A stretch of 46,122 nt of DNA from Lachnospiraceae bacterium (GCA_009911175.1 QXWX01000026.1:1-46122); one strand, 5' to 3'; counted from the first letter of the stretch, positions 1-8,796 are shown. Translations and numbers: made by a program. Notes: generated by a model not told the origin, from the letters alone.

Positions 1-74
1 ATCTGCGATTAAAAATCAAAAATACAAGATATTGTGGTTAGTAGGAAGAATAATATTTAAGTTGTTAACATTGA

Positions 75-371
75 TTAGTAAACTACTATAAGATACATAA
101 CGCCTACCATCAACCAAAAAACGACAAACTCTAGTAGGACTCGACACAGCCGTTTCCAAAATATTTCGGAGTATCTCACCTTATAATTACTTCCCCAAAA
201 TAAAAAAACTAAAATTAAACTCAAATATGAATTTTCATCGAAGAAAATATAATATGAAAATCCTAAGTAAGCATATAAGCATAACGCACTCCAAGATAGG
301 ATACGAATACTATAAATGAAAGCCCTTTTGTCGGATAATGCAATTATACTCTTCTTTATATTCTTTATCAT
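75..371 (-). CDS. small membrane protein, unrecognised
   Basis: A 98-residue hydrophobic protein with about three membrane segments: roughly residues 18-40, 48-60 and 80-97, the last ending at the C-terminus. The N-terminus is basic (MIKNIKKS). The start is preceded by AGAGAGG about 12 bases upstream, a rather long spacing. The stretch is much more AT-rich than the genes from 10 kb onward. No family is recognised. It lies at the left edge of a run of minus-strand small genes next to a lanthipeptide locus, so a role in export or immunity is possible but not shown by the sequence. Confidence 0.55.
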   Translation of the reverse strand: MIKNIKKSIIALSDKRAFIYSIRILSWSALCLYAYLGFSYYIFFDENSYLSLILVFLFWGSNYKVRYSEIFWKRLCRVLLEFVVFWLMVGVMYLIVVY

Positions 372-605
372 GAGTGATCACATCCTCTCTAAAATCAACC
401 AGGCAGCAGGATATGTTGGCTTTAAATTCTGAATATGTGTTAATCTTACACAACTAATGCTGCCTTCCATAAGCATAATCAAAGAATTCTTCCACCAATC
501 ATAAAAATCGCATCCCTGCTTCCGATAGGAACAGCTTCTATTTCATGATGTCTCCTTTCTGCCTTCTTTCGGGACGATAATTCAAAATCAATTTTTTTCT
601 CCGGC

Positions 606-1091
606 TTATTTATTTTTTTCTAAGAGTCTCAGCTCCTTTTCAAAATCCATATTTCTTTTATTTTTCATATTATTCATTCCCAGCCTGATCAATACCGGAA
701 GCAAAATCAAACACGGAGTCAAATCATAAGAAAATACCTTAATAAATCTCCAGTACAGATCCATCTTCGCATACTCTGTGATCAGCTCCATGACCGATCT
801 GAAAATCCAGTAACCTATGAACTGTGTCAGCCAGAAAATTTCATGCAGCCTTAAATACTCGGCAGCACAGATACGGTTTGCAATCAGCAGAATTGCGGCA
901 ATGATCATAAAGCCAAAGCACAAATACACAAAACCGTAAGACAGCAGTTCATTGGTCCGGCTCATCTGCGTTTGGCTGACCCCTCTCGCCATCAGCCGAT
1001 AGATTGCCAAAAACAGGGCTGTCAGGTGCGTAAGAAGTGTAACCACTGCGTAAATGAACGTTATTATTTTGATGCGTTTTAGAGTTTTCAT
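606..1091 (-). CDS. four-helix membrane protein, unrecognised
   Basis: A 161-residue protein with four likely membrane helices at about residues 8-33, 52-75, 85-105 and 122-140, and a charged C-terminal tail (KNKRNMDFEKELRLLEKNK). The ATG at 1091 is preferred to an upstream one because AAGGAG lies six bases before it. No conserved family was recognised. It is transcribed in the same direction as the lanthipeptide genes but is separated from them by other genes. About 50-80 bp upstream, GGTTA occurs three times on the plus strand (1142-1178 area), which could be a regulator site. Confidence 0.6.
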   Translation of the reverse strand: MKTLKRIKIITFIYAVVTLLTHLTALFLAIYRLMARGVSQTQMSRTNELLSYGFVYLCFGFMIIAAILLIANRICAAEYLRLHEIFWLTQFIGYWIFRSVMELITEYAKMDLYWRFIKVFSYDLTPCLILLPVLIRLGMNNMKNKRNMDFEKELRLLEKNK

Positions 1092-1328
1092 CTTGATCTC
1101 CTTTCCGATACTCACCGTGCCCCGTATGGTATATAGGGCGGTTATGAGCAGAGTGGGGTTAACAAATGGTTACAAATGTTCCAATTATAAAATGTTTTGC
1201 GCCAATTCCAAGAACAAGGTTGTTATGTTTATTTTAACACGGCTGTGGATTTTATACAATGAGGAATGAGTGATTTGCAATATATCTGCTGCTATTTACA
1301 TTTTCCTCTCATTTATTTTCTCCTCTAT

Positions 1329-1691
1329 TTATCCGATTTGTTTTCCAGTCACAGCATCATATAAAATCTCTCCATCCACCATTTTCCCGTTTTCCTCCAT
1401 TTGTACCAGGAACCTCCAACACGGAGAAATCACCTTCTGCATATCAAATTCACTTTTTCCTGTCACTTTCATTTCTGTTTCACTAAAAATAAGTTCTATT
1501 CCATATATGCGGATTTTTCCTGTCAAAATGGTATTTTCGTACACTTGCAATAAACGCTCCAGTACAATATCGGGATGCACGACCTCAATATCTGCCTCCT
1601 CGACTACCTTATAGCTACAAGGAATAATAATATGAAAACAGATTTTTTTTATGCCGCGTCTCAATTCCTTCCTTTTTTTCCATGATATCAT
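1329..1691 (-). CDS. hypothetical protein of 120 aa
   Basis: A soluble-looking 120-residue reading frame with mixed charge and no membrane segment after a basic N-terminus (MISWKKRKELRRGIKK). A strong AAGGAGG directly abuts the ATG at 1691, leaving no usual spacing. A better spaced ATG eight bases further on is in another frame and gives only about 22 codons, so the start may have suffered a frameshift or initiation may be at a TTG near codon 10. The family is not recognised. It could be a decaying gene. Confidence 0.4.
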   Translation of the reverse strand: MISWKKRKELRRGIKKICFHIIIPCSYKVVEEADIEVVHPDIVLERLLQVYENTILTGKIRIYGIELIFSETEMKVTGKSEFDMQKVISPCWRFLVQMEENGKMVDGEILYDAVTGKQIG

Positions 1692-1940
1692 CCTCCTTCT
1701 ATATTATCAGGGGTTCTAAGTCCTTCCCTCCTCTCTTTCCCCTAATATTATAATTCCAATATCTCTGACAATTGAACATAAATCTCCTTTAGCAGTTCTT
1801 ATTAAATCCTATCACATGATATTCCTGTGAAGAAAATCACGCCAAATTCGAAGATTTAACTAAGATATAAAAGCGCCAAGATGAAAAACTTGACGCTTAG
1901 ATTCCAATTATTTGTATCTTTTTTGAGAGAATTGATAACT

Positions 1941-2399
1941 TTAATATTCCTTATAAAATTTCATTTGCTTTTTGATTATTTTTTTTAGTTCAGTAACATC
2001 ATAGATATTTTCAATTTTTTTATAATTAGGAATCCTTGAATCTTCTATTTTTAGAACAATAGAAGATTCATCTAACCATAAAGTAATCTGTGCATATGAT
2101 ATGCATGCCTGAGAATAATCACTAATAGTTATTACAGCATCAGGAAGATGTTCTGTAGTTTCAGTTTTATCAATAGTTCTAGCCCTTAATAAAGACAAAA
2201 ATATCGTAGTGACATCCTCTTTGTCTTTTAATGGTTTAGATTTAGTAAAATCAACTCCCACCGAATTATCTCCTTCACTATTTACAGGAATGCCTATTAA
2301 TATTTTGTAATCTAATTTTGGGGTTCTAATGACAAAATATATATTACTTATAATTAAAAACAATACAAGTATAACTATTAGTATTTTTTTGATTTTCAT
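1941..2399 (-). CDS. membrane-anchored extracellular protein, unrecognised
   Basis: A 152-residue protein with one N-terminal membrane helix (about residues 5-23, MKIKKILIVILVLFLIISN) followed by a polar domain that is probably extracytoplasmic. The ATG at 2399 is chosen; a GTG at 2417 would overlap the preceding gene and lacks a Shine-Dalgarno site. The stop of the secreted-protein gene (2402) lies two bases upstream of the ATG, so the pair is almost certainly co-transcribed and translationally coupled. No family is recognised. The pairing suggests that the anchored protein works with the secreted one at the cell surface. Confidence 0.6.
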   Translation of the reverse strand: MKIKKILIVILVLFLIISNIYFVIRTPKLDYKILIGIPVNSEGDNSVGVDFTKSKPLKDKEDVTTIFLSLLRARTIDKTETTEHLPDAVITISDYSQACISYAQITLWLDESSIVLKIEDSRIPNYKKIENIYDVTELKKIIKKQMKFYKEY

Positions 2400-2401
2400 A
2401 A

Positions 2402-2974
2402 CTATATTCTTACCCACCTATGGCTCAATGAATACTGGGGATCATGGGTATAGTATGTATACTGATAAACATTATATTTATATACATCAATTTTTTTCGA
2501 TTTGATTGTATAATTTTTGATAAAATCAAATCTATAATATCCTGTGCCGGAAGGAACTGCTGCAGCATAACCGCTACCAGAAGAAGTAGTTTGCCCTGTT
2601 TCAGCAGTAAATGTAAAAGGCGCAGAATTTATTGTTACAGTAAAATTAGTAGAACTTCCACCAGAACTGAAGAAAAAAACTGTTGCTCCTGACCCCCCTC
2701 TATACCCAAGTCCTGGTTGCCCCGTCGGGGTAACATACACTGTTTTATACGTAGTATAGTTTGTTGTAACCTGACTCTCTCCATAATTGTTTAATGGCAT
2801 AATCCCCTTTGAATTGCTTGTTCCCACTAAATTGGGATCAACAAATTTGTCAGTTATTATAGTATCTTCTTTAACTATTTTTTCATCATCAGCGGCAAAA
2901 GCTGGAAAAGGAATTGACATTATTCCAACAACAAGCGACAAAGTCAAAGCGATTTTTTTCAATAAATTTTTCAT
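2402..2974 (-). CDS. secreted protein with Sec signal peptide, function unknown
   Basis: A 190-residue protein with a clear Sec signal peptide (basic MKNLLKK, a hydrophobic core, then cleavage near AFA-ADD at about residue 28). The mature part has no cysteine, is rich in Ser, Thr, Gly and Tyr, and has alternating hydrophobic/Thr runs typical of beta-structure. GGAAGGAG lies well placed before the ATG. It has its own promoter in the gap after lanM, with a TATAAT box and two direct repeats that match those before the two-component operon, which suggests control by that system. It is followed by a membrane-anchored partner. It could be an effector or cell-surface protein; no known domain was recognised. 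Confidence 0.65.
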   Translation of the reverse strand: MKNLLKKIALTLSLVVGIMSIPFPAFAADDEKIVKEDTIITDKFVDPNLVGTSNSKGIMPLNNYGESQVTTNYTTYKTVYVTPTGQPGLGYRGGSGATVFFFSSGGSSTNFTVTINSAPFTFTAETGQTTSSGSGYAAAVPSGTGYYRFDFIKNYTIKSKKIDVYKYNVYQYTYYTHDPQYSLSHRWVRI

Positions 2975-3107
2975 ATTTTTTCTCCTTCCAAATTGTACTA
3001 TACATATAATCTACTTACAAAAAAATTATCTCTATTTCTATTTAACTAAAATATCCGTTCCCCTCCTTTCAGATTTTTTAATGAGTCCTCGCATCTCTCT
3101 ATTTGAG

Positions 3108-3170
3108 ATTATACTAGAATTCTTTTCACTTATGTGAGTTTGACCGCAATTGTATATTCCGCTGACCGCA
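3108..3170 (-). promoter_or_regulatory. promoter with 22-bp-spaced direct repeats before the secreted-protein gene
   Basis: On the minus strand a perfect TATAAT (3108-3113) has no recognisable -35 box. Instead, direct repeats TGCGGTCA lie at 3141-3148 and 3163-3170, 22 bp apart. The proximal box, read on the plus strand as TTTGACCGC (3139-3147), starts 25 bp above the -10. Direct repeats two helical turns apart just upstream of a weak -35 are the usual architecture of LytTR-activated promoters. The same layout occurs at 9476-9536. Binding is inferred. Confidence 0.5.
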
Positions 3171-3179
3171 TTTATTTTT

Positions 3180-6100
3180 TTACAGCCCCAAAATCCACGG
3201 CAATTCATCATAAATCTCCCTCAGCAGCTCATACCCAATCCCAGCTGCCCCATTCATAAATCCCGGCGCATGATATTCCTGAGCAGGAAGCTCCGGTTCT
3301 TCCTTCTCCAGCCCCACGATTTTCTCATGAACCGCAGCTTCCGCCTCAGCCATAACACCGCGTCCCGCATATTCCCGCAGTTTCTCCAATATCCGATAAT
3401 TCCCCATTGTCCCATGGCAGATACACATTCCATCTCTCAGAAAATGCTTCGAAATCATCGGCATTGCCTTTTTGATATCCTTTTCCAATCTCTCGCGTAA
3501 ATCGGCAGCCTCCTCCGACTCCTGATCTTCCAATAATGCGTCCACCATCAATTTTCTTGACAATGCAATCCCGCCTGCACCATGGCACCATGCCATTTCC
3601 TGCTCCCCGCTCTGTCCCTGGCGCATGAATTCCTCGCGCAGATCCTTCCAGTCGTGGAACTTCTCCTCGTACATACTGTCCTCATAATCCAGTGCCCGCA
3701 GGCACAGATCATAATATCTCTTTTCTCCCGTGATCCGGTACAGTCTGCACAGCGCGATCATAATTCCGCTGTTTCCATGAGCCATACCGCACAGCGGTGT
3801 CTTCTCCGCTCCCCGCCAGCCTGTACCGCATGTCATTTGTTCCGCATGACCGCACAATAAATCTCCCGCTTCTATTGCCGCCTGCAAATATTCCCTGTCT
3901 CCGGTGATGCCGTATAATTTCAGCAGAACGAGGATTGCCCCCGCATTTCCCCCTAGAAGGTCATAGCTTTTATCTTCCCGTAGCAGCACCAGTGACTTCT
4001 TTGCGTGCAATTCCGCCAAATGCAGATGTTCCTCTTTTTTGTCGATCTCGTACAACAGCAAATATGAGTATACGATAGAAAATTCCCCGTCAAACATCCC
4101 GGTTCTTCCTGCATTTTCCGGCGCATCCGCCGACATATTTTCTGATATATCCAGCGTTTCCGTGTACTCTTTCAGCCGCAGGAAAAGCCTGTCCGCAATC
4201 TTTTTCTCAAGCTGTAGCTCCGCCTGCCCTTGTGTCTCCTGCCTCTGCTTCCTTGCCCTTTCCAGTGCATATAAATACACAACAATCCCCGCGATCCCTT
4301 CATAAAAATAATGCGTGACCCTGCGGATTTTACTCCGGCATTGTTCCGACAGGTCGATGCTCAAAACCTGCAGCTTTCCTTCTTCGTCTTCATAGACATT
4401 CTCCAGGATCAGCCCCGCCAGTTTTTCACAGATGGAAAACAGTCTGTCGGCTGACACTTTCTTTTCTTGATCCGCTTTATGAAGCCCGCTCTTTTTTCGT
4501 TCGAAATCCATCCTCTCTTTCCCCAGCTTTCCCGCAATCGTAAGCGACAAATTGATCAGCCGCACCTGTAGTTTTTCATCCCTCCGGCCGATTTTAGAAA
4601 GTCTGTTTCGAACCGTCTGTTCGGGAGCATCGATAAAATAGTCCGGAATGCAGATCTGCTGTTCACTCATCAGATCCCTTCCCTTATTATAAAAATAAGG
4701 AATATCCCCCCGGAGCATAGATTCCGCTTCGGATTCGACCAGCCGCTGGTCGCGGGTCTTTCCCACGATTCCGATGGTACGCACAAAGATCTCCCGGTCC
4801 CCGCCATCTTTCAGCAGATCCGGATAGTAGGAGCTGTTCAGAAGCGCAGCATATTTCATCGTGTCCGAAACCACCTGACGGCTCTCGCAGGTTGCCGCCT
4901 GACGCAGCATTTCCTCCTGAAAATCCGGGTTACTTTTTACATAGTGGTATGTTTTTTGGAAACCACTGATCAGGTCATTTTTATATTCTGCGGCTTCTAC
5001 AGAACGGCCTTTATATTTTATCTTGTTCTGGGTAGGATTCATGATCCCATGCCGGTACTCAATCCGCATTTTGGAGGTATAGGCGTCCCGGATGACCGGG
5101 ATCTGCAGCCTGCTTTTTCTTCCGCCCTCGCCGCTCAGCGCGCCGACCTCATTTCCGGCCTTTGCGCTGCCCGGAAGGTAGGTCGGAAGGATTCCAGATT
5201 TCAGGACGGAATCGAAAACCTCATTGCGGGTTATGCTTTGACTCTGCAGGGGGATCAAGGTTTCCAGATCGATCAAAACCGGATACTCTCCCCTTGCGAT
5301 CATATTTTCACAATGCAGGTCTCCGGTGCCGAAAAAATAGGTCAAGCAAATCAGAATCCCTGCCCTTTGATAGAATCTCTTTACCTCTTCTTCCGACGCG
5401 CATTCCTGAAAACAGATCTTCTCCTCCCAGCCGTAATCCGGACGGCTGATGATTTTGATTCCCATCCTTTCATCCCAAAGGGCACATTCTGAACTTATCC
5501 TTTTCAGAAGCTTTTGAAAGTGAAGCTCGTTTTCCAATGAACGGGGCTTGTAGATCAATTGCAGCGTTTCATTCAGGCATACGCACGCGACGCTTTTTCC
5601 GTGATTATGTGTGTCTCCGTACATGCAGCGGATTCCGCTAAGCTCAGAGATCGGAGCGCTGCCGGGAAACTGCTCTTCTATCTTCTGCCTGTCACTTTCC
5701 AAATGGCTTATGATCTCGCAGAAGTAATCTGCGCATTGTTCCGCCTGTTCCCTCAGCATGCGGAATAAGACCGGATATTGTTCGCATAGCTCATGGATAT
5801 ACGATACGTCACTCAAATATCTGTCAAGGAAGTCCTGATATTCTTCCGCTTCATCCTTTCCCGCAAGCTTCCCCTCCGCTTTCAGGCGATGCATTTCAAG
5901 GATCAATGTCCTGACAGAAATCTTCTGAAGGCAGTTTAATGTGTACCGCAGAAAATCCTTTTCCAGATTCGCAGAATGACGGATTGCTCCCTCTTCTTTT
6001 TTCATTCTGAATTTTCGTCTTCCTTCCTGCAATGCATATGCGTAAAAAGGTGCAAATACAGGATGATCCGAAATGGGTTCCGGATTCTCTATATTCATGA

Positions 6101-6308
6101 ATATTTCATATTGTTCAGAAACCGTATACGGTATCTCTGACAGATGGAATCTTATCTTTTCATGTTCCTCTGCTAATTGTGTGATCCTGGCTGTTCCGAG
6201 AATCCCTTCCCAAAATTGTAATTTTTCGGATTCTATTCGGGGAGCCTGGGCCAAATCTTCTGTGGAATAATTTCTTTCTCTTAGGTAGGCTACTTTTAAA
6301 TTGATCAT
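3180..6308 (-). CDS. lanM: class II lanthipeptide synthetase LanM
   Basis: A bifunctional cytosolic enzyme of 1042 residues, a normal length for LanM. The N-terminal part (about 1-620) is the kinase-like dehydratase that phosphorylates and eliminates Ser/Thr; visible motifs are GDLHCENMI (D330, H332, N335) and LIDLETL (D347, E349). The C-terminal part (about 690-1042) is the LanC cyclase that joins Cys to the dehydro-residues. Its zinc ligands are visible as WCHG (C908) and CICHG (C964, H965), with GMAHGNSG before them. The enzyme appears intact. It lies 167 bp downstream of a short precursor-peptide gene and follows the two-component genes on the same strand. No LanT transporter/peptidase gene is next to it. 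AAAGGA lies about 8 bases before the ATG. Confidence 0.95.
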   Translation of the reverse strand: MINLKVAYLRERNYSTEDLAQAPRIESEKLQFWEGILGTARITQLAEEHEKIRFHLSEIPYTVSEQYEIFMNIENPEPISDHPVFAPFYAYALQEGRRKFRMKKEEGAIRHSANLEKDFLRYTLNCLQKISVRTLILEMHRLKAEGKLAGKDEAEEYQDFLDRYLSDVSYIHELCEQYPVLFRMLREQAEQCADYFCEIISHLESDRQKIEEQFPGSAPISELSGIRCMYGDTHNHGKSVACVCLNETLQLIYKPRSLENELHFQKLLKRISSECALWDERMGIKIISRPDYGWEEKICFQECASEEEVKRFYQRAGILICLTYFFGTGDLHCENMIARGEYPVLIDLETLIPLQSQSITRNEVFDSVLKSGILPTYLPGSAKAGNEVGALSGEGGRKSRLQIPVIRDAYTSKMRIEYRHGIMNPTQNKIKYKGRSVEAAEYKNDLISGFQKTYHYVKSNPDFQEEMLRQAATCESRQVVSDTMKYAALLNSSYYPDLLKDGGDREIFVRTIGIVGKTRDQRLVESEAESMLRGDIPYFYNKGRDLMSEQQICIPDYFIDAPEQTVRNRLSKIGRRDEKLQVRLINLSLTIAGKLGKERMDFERKKSGLHKADQEKKVSADRLFSICEKLAGLILENVYEDEEGKLQVLSIDLSEQCRSKIRRVTHYFYEGIAGIVVYLYALERARKQRQETQGQAELQLEKKIADRLFLRLKEYTETLDISENMSADAPENAGRTGMFDGEFSIVYSYLLLYEIDKKEEHLHLAELHAKKSLVLLREDKSYDLLGGNAGAILVLLKLYGITGDREYLQAAIEAGDLLCGHAEQMTCGTGWRGAEKTPLCGMAHGNSGIMIALCRLYRITGEKRYYDLCLRALDYEDSMYEEKFHDWKDLREEFMRQGQSGEQEMAWCHGAGGIALSRKLMVDALLEDQESEEAADLRERLEKDIKKAMPMISKHFLRDGMCICHGTMGNYRILEKLREYAGRGVMAEAEAAVHEKIVGLEKEEPELPAQEYHAPGFMNGAAGIGYELLREIYDELPWILGL

Positions 6309-6368
6309 TTGTACAATCCTTTTTTCTCTTTTTACGCCTTATAGTGTTTAGCGTTTCTATCATATTTT

Positions 6369-6441
6369 AAAAATACCATCAAGTCAGAAACTCCTTTAAG
6401 CACAACTTAGCGTATAGGAAAGTTCTGTTGATGGTATTTTT
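6369..6441 (-). terminator. hairpin between precursor gene and lanM
   Basis: A perfect 14-bp inverted repeat (AAAAATACCATCAA at 6369-6382 and its complement at 6428-6441) encloses a 45-nt loop that contains a smaller imperfect stem (CAGAAACT/AGTTCTG). It ends in a T/A-rich run on both strands. Partial terminators or processing hairpins between lanA and lanM are common in lantibiotic operons and keep precursor mRNA in excess. That role is inferred here. Confidence 0.5.
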
Positions 6442-6475
6442 ATTCTAATTATTTACAATACAATTAATGCAAATC

Positions 6476-6619
6476 TCAGCAACAGATGATTGTGCATAAC
6501 TGAATACAGTCTCCAGTTATTGACTGTATTTCAGTTACTGCCTTTTCGTTCTCATATAGTTTATCAATCTCCTGAAATTCTATTTTCAAATCTCCAACGT
6601 ATTCTTTCATTTTCTGCAT
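6476..6619 (-). CDS. lanA: class II lanthipeptide precursor peptide (short gene)
   Basis: A 47-codon gene read directly from the minus strand. The peptide begins MQKMKEYVGDLK, has an acidic, helical leader, and ends TGDCIQLCTIICC. The C-terminus has four cysteines (38, 42, 46, 47) and dehydratable residues Thr29, Ser33, Thr35 and Thr43, as expected of a LanM substrate. The final CC resembles the ends of lacticin-481/ruminococcin-A type peptides, and the T-G-D-C ring seed resembles mersacidin-type rings; these are resemblances only. GGAGAAAGAGAGG lies before the ATG. The gene starts inside the end of the kinase gene (56 bp overlap) and lies upstream of lanM. There is no GG/GA leader-cleavage motif, so the core boundary is uncertain. 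Confidence 0.8.
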   Translation of the reverse strand: MQKMKEYVGDLKIEFQEIDKLYENEKAVTEIQSITGDCIQLCTIICC

Positions 6620-8006
6620 GTTCTTTTCCTCTCTTTCTCCAATTTATTTTTTTGTCTTCTATTTTTTCTGATGCTTCTTTCTCCTGTATTTTAAAACTGC
6701 TTTGTTCAATGACAGAAGCCACTGCCGTAAACTGATTTTCTGTGTCATCCAATAACAATGTTCCTTGATATTTTTCCAGCGAAGATTTAACACTTTCAAG
6801 GCCAATCCCATGAACTTCTTTATCTTTTTTAATAGTTTGATATTTTTGTTTTTTCTTGACAGGCTTCCTTTCCATACTATTCACAAATTTTATTATACAT
6901 AATGCTCCTGTTGATTTTATTGTAATATTTATTTCCTTTTTTTCTTTTTTCGTATACTCACAGGCCTCGATTGCATTATCAAAAAGATTGGATAATACTA
7001 CACATAAATCATAATCTGCTAATGGAAACTTCACCATATGATCTACTTCCATATGTACTTCTATACTTTTCTGTTCAGCCTCCAAAAGCTTGGTATTCAA
7101 AATTGTATCTACAGTTTTATTCCCTGACCAACTTCTCTGGCTGATTACTTCCAGCGGGCTGGATAACTTGCTTCCATACTCGATTGCCTCATCATACTTT
7201 TCTTCTTTTAGGTATTTTATCAAAAGATTAATATGATTTTTGAAATCATGCGTAACGTACTCCAACTTCTTCTGTTCATTATATAATTTCTGATAATTTT
7301 GTTCCATCAATTTATTTGTTGTATTAATCAGCTGTTCCCTCTCTCTTCGGCTGGCTGATGAATCATAAACGTAAAAAACTATACAAAGAATAATCCCAAG
7401 TGCTACTGTTACATAAAAACTATTTATGTATATCTGATTTATTTCCTCCAAAAACAGCTGTTGGAATAGGAGCACTCCAAGATAACTGATAATATCAACA
7501 ATGACCAGCACTCTTCTGGTTTGATGTAAATCAGAAAATCTTCTCTTAATTTGTGACATCAAAATGATTACCGCAATGAGCAATATTATTCTCACTGCAA
7601 GAAAAATTCCCGATATCTTTAAGTTTTTGCTATAAAGCACTGTCCTCATAGAATAATTCACTTTATCATTATTCATAAGAAGAAAACCCATCGCATAATC
7701 TATGTATATAATCAAATGCTTTGTCAATATAGCAATACAGCCCCGCATTAAATTATGTCTTTCTTTCCTGCATTTAAACAGTAGCATCAAAAAGAGATCT
7801 GTAGTAATCCATACGCCATTATTATAATAAAGGGTCTGAAGATTTACAGCGTTAAAGAAAGAAATTATTCCGCATATCAATATAAGCAAAATTTTCTGTT
7901 TTACTGTACGGCTGTCCGCTCTCTCCGCTATCAATTTATAAGCCAGATATATACAAAGATATAAATTTAACGCTTCAATTCCAGTCAATAAAATGATTTT
8001 AACCAT
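6564..8006 (-). CDS. AgrC/ComD-like GHKL sensor histidine kinase
   Basis: A membrane receptor kinase of 480 residues. About residues 1-210 hold six or seven membrane helices, the usual peptide-sensing region of this family. A coiled segment follows, then the H-box THDFKNHINLL (H253 and H258; H258 is the likely phosphoryl site in the KNHI context), and a GHKL ATPase domain with the N-box LSNLFDNAIEACE and the G-box HGIGLESVK. The start at 8006 has GGAGGGGG just before it. It lies 52 bp downstream of the LytTR regulator, its likely partner. The C-terminal tail runs about 45 residues past the normal domain end into the precursor-peptide gene. Its ligand is unknown; the adjacent modified peptide is an attractive candidate. 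Confidence 0.9.
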   Translation of the reverse strand: MVKIILLTGIEALNLYLCIYLAYKLIAERADSRTVKQKILLILICGIISFFNAVNLQTLYYNNGVWITTDLFLMLLFKCRKERHNLMRGCIAILTKHLIIYIDYAMGFLLMNNDKVNYSMRTVLYSKNLKISGIFLAVRIILLIAVIILMSQIKRRFSDLHQTRRVLVIVDIISYLGVLLFQQLFLEEINQIYINSFYVTVALGIILCIVFYVYDSSASRREREQLINTTNKLMEQNYQKLYNEQKKLEYVTHDFKNHINLLIKYLKEEKYDEAIEYGSKLSSPLEVISQRSWSGNKTVDTILNTKLLEAEQKSIEVHMEVDHMVKFPLADYDLCVVLSNLFDNAIEACEYTKKEKKEINITIKSTGALCIIKFVNSMERKPVKKKQKYQTIKKDKEVHGIGLESVKSSLEKYQGTLLLDDTENQFTAVASVIEQSSFKIQEKEASEKIEDKKINWRKRGKEHAENERIRWRFENRISGD

Positions 8007-8058
8007 AGTCCCCCTCCACGAAATCCCCCGCCGATCTCTCAGCCCCCTCGCGGCCTCC

Positions 8059-8796
8059 TTATCCGATCTGCCTGCTCCAGTATCTCGTGACCTCCTCCTT
8101 CACATGTTTCAGATAAGCTCTGCTTGCAGTCACAACTTCATGATTGGAAAGGGTGATCTCTCTTACATCCATCCCGCTGATATGGAAAATGTTCACAATG
8201 ATCCCTCGTTCTATAAAAACGAAATCTCCCTCCGGCAGCATTTTGTAGACATCATTGAGGGACAGCCTCTGCTTATATGTCCTATCCTTCGTCACAAATT
8301 CCGCGTATTTCCCGTTTTTACTGATCCGGATGATATCCTTAAACCGGAATTTTTCCATCTTATTGACTGTGGTGATCGTGTAGTAATCCGCCTCTGTTTC
8401 CTCTGCCGTCCTGCGGAAGAACTTCTCCAGCGCCCGGGGCAGGCGCTCCGCGATTTTCTCTTTCAGGATATACTGGTAGGCGTCGATCTCATAGCTTTCC
8501 AGGGCGAATCTGGAATAGGAGGTTACGAAGATAATGCATACGTCCGGAAATCTTTCCCGGATTCCCCGCCCCAGCTCCATCCCGTTGATCCCGGGCATCT
8601 GGATATCCAGAACATAGATGTCAAAATACGCATCCCCGTCGTCCAGCTCATAAATCAGTGTCTCTGCTCGAGAAAACTGCGTACACTCGATTTCTTTTCC
8701 GGCCTTTCCGGCAACGGACTGCAAAGCCTCCTGCACGGTCGCCCTGTATTCCTGGCTGTCATCTACAATTGCCGCTTTATATTTCTGCACTCTCAT
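8059..8796 (-). CDS. LytTR-family response regulator
   Basis: A 245-residue DNA-binding regulator. The receiver domain spans about 1-125, with the acidic pair VDD near residue 12, phosphoacceptor D64 in VLDIQMPG and the TSY signature. The LytTR DNA-binding domain spans about 140-240 (KNGKYAEFVT, FVFIERGIIVNI). This is the AgrA/ComE type, whose members bind direct repeats about 21 bp apart. The ATG at 8796 overlaps the stop of the upstream gene (TGATG), so the genes are coupled. The AgrC-like kinase follows 52 bp downstream. Likely targets in this window are the promoters at 9476-9536 and 3108-3170. Confidence 0.92.
   Translation of the reverse strand: MRVQKYKAAIVDDSQEYRATVQEALQSVAGKAGKEIECTQFSRAETLIYELDDGDAYFDIYVLDIQMPGINGMELGRGIRERFPDVCIIFVTSYSRFALESYEIDAYQYILKEKIAERLPRALEKFFRRTAEETEADYYTITTVNKMEKFRFKDIIRISKNGKYAEFVTKDRTYKQRLSLNDVYKMLPEGDFVFIERGIIVNIFHISGMDVREITLSNHEVVTASRAYLKHVKEEVTRYWSRQIG

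Noticed and set aside
6160..6363. 67-codon minus-strand frame overlapping the lanM start
   Set aside because: It overlaps the lanM N-terminus in another frame, is Arg/Lys-rich with low-complexity sequence, and lacks the Cys/Ser/Thr C-terminus expected of a second precursor.
6309..6475. AgrD-type thiolactone peptide or AgrB gene near the kinase
   Set aside because: No AgrB-like membrane protease frame exists next to the kinase. The only small peptide found has the Ser/Thr/Cys pattern of a lanthipeptide rather than the AgrD layout.
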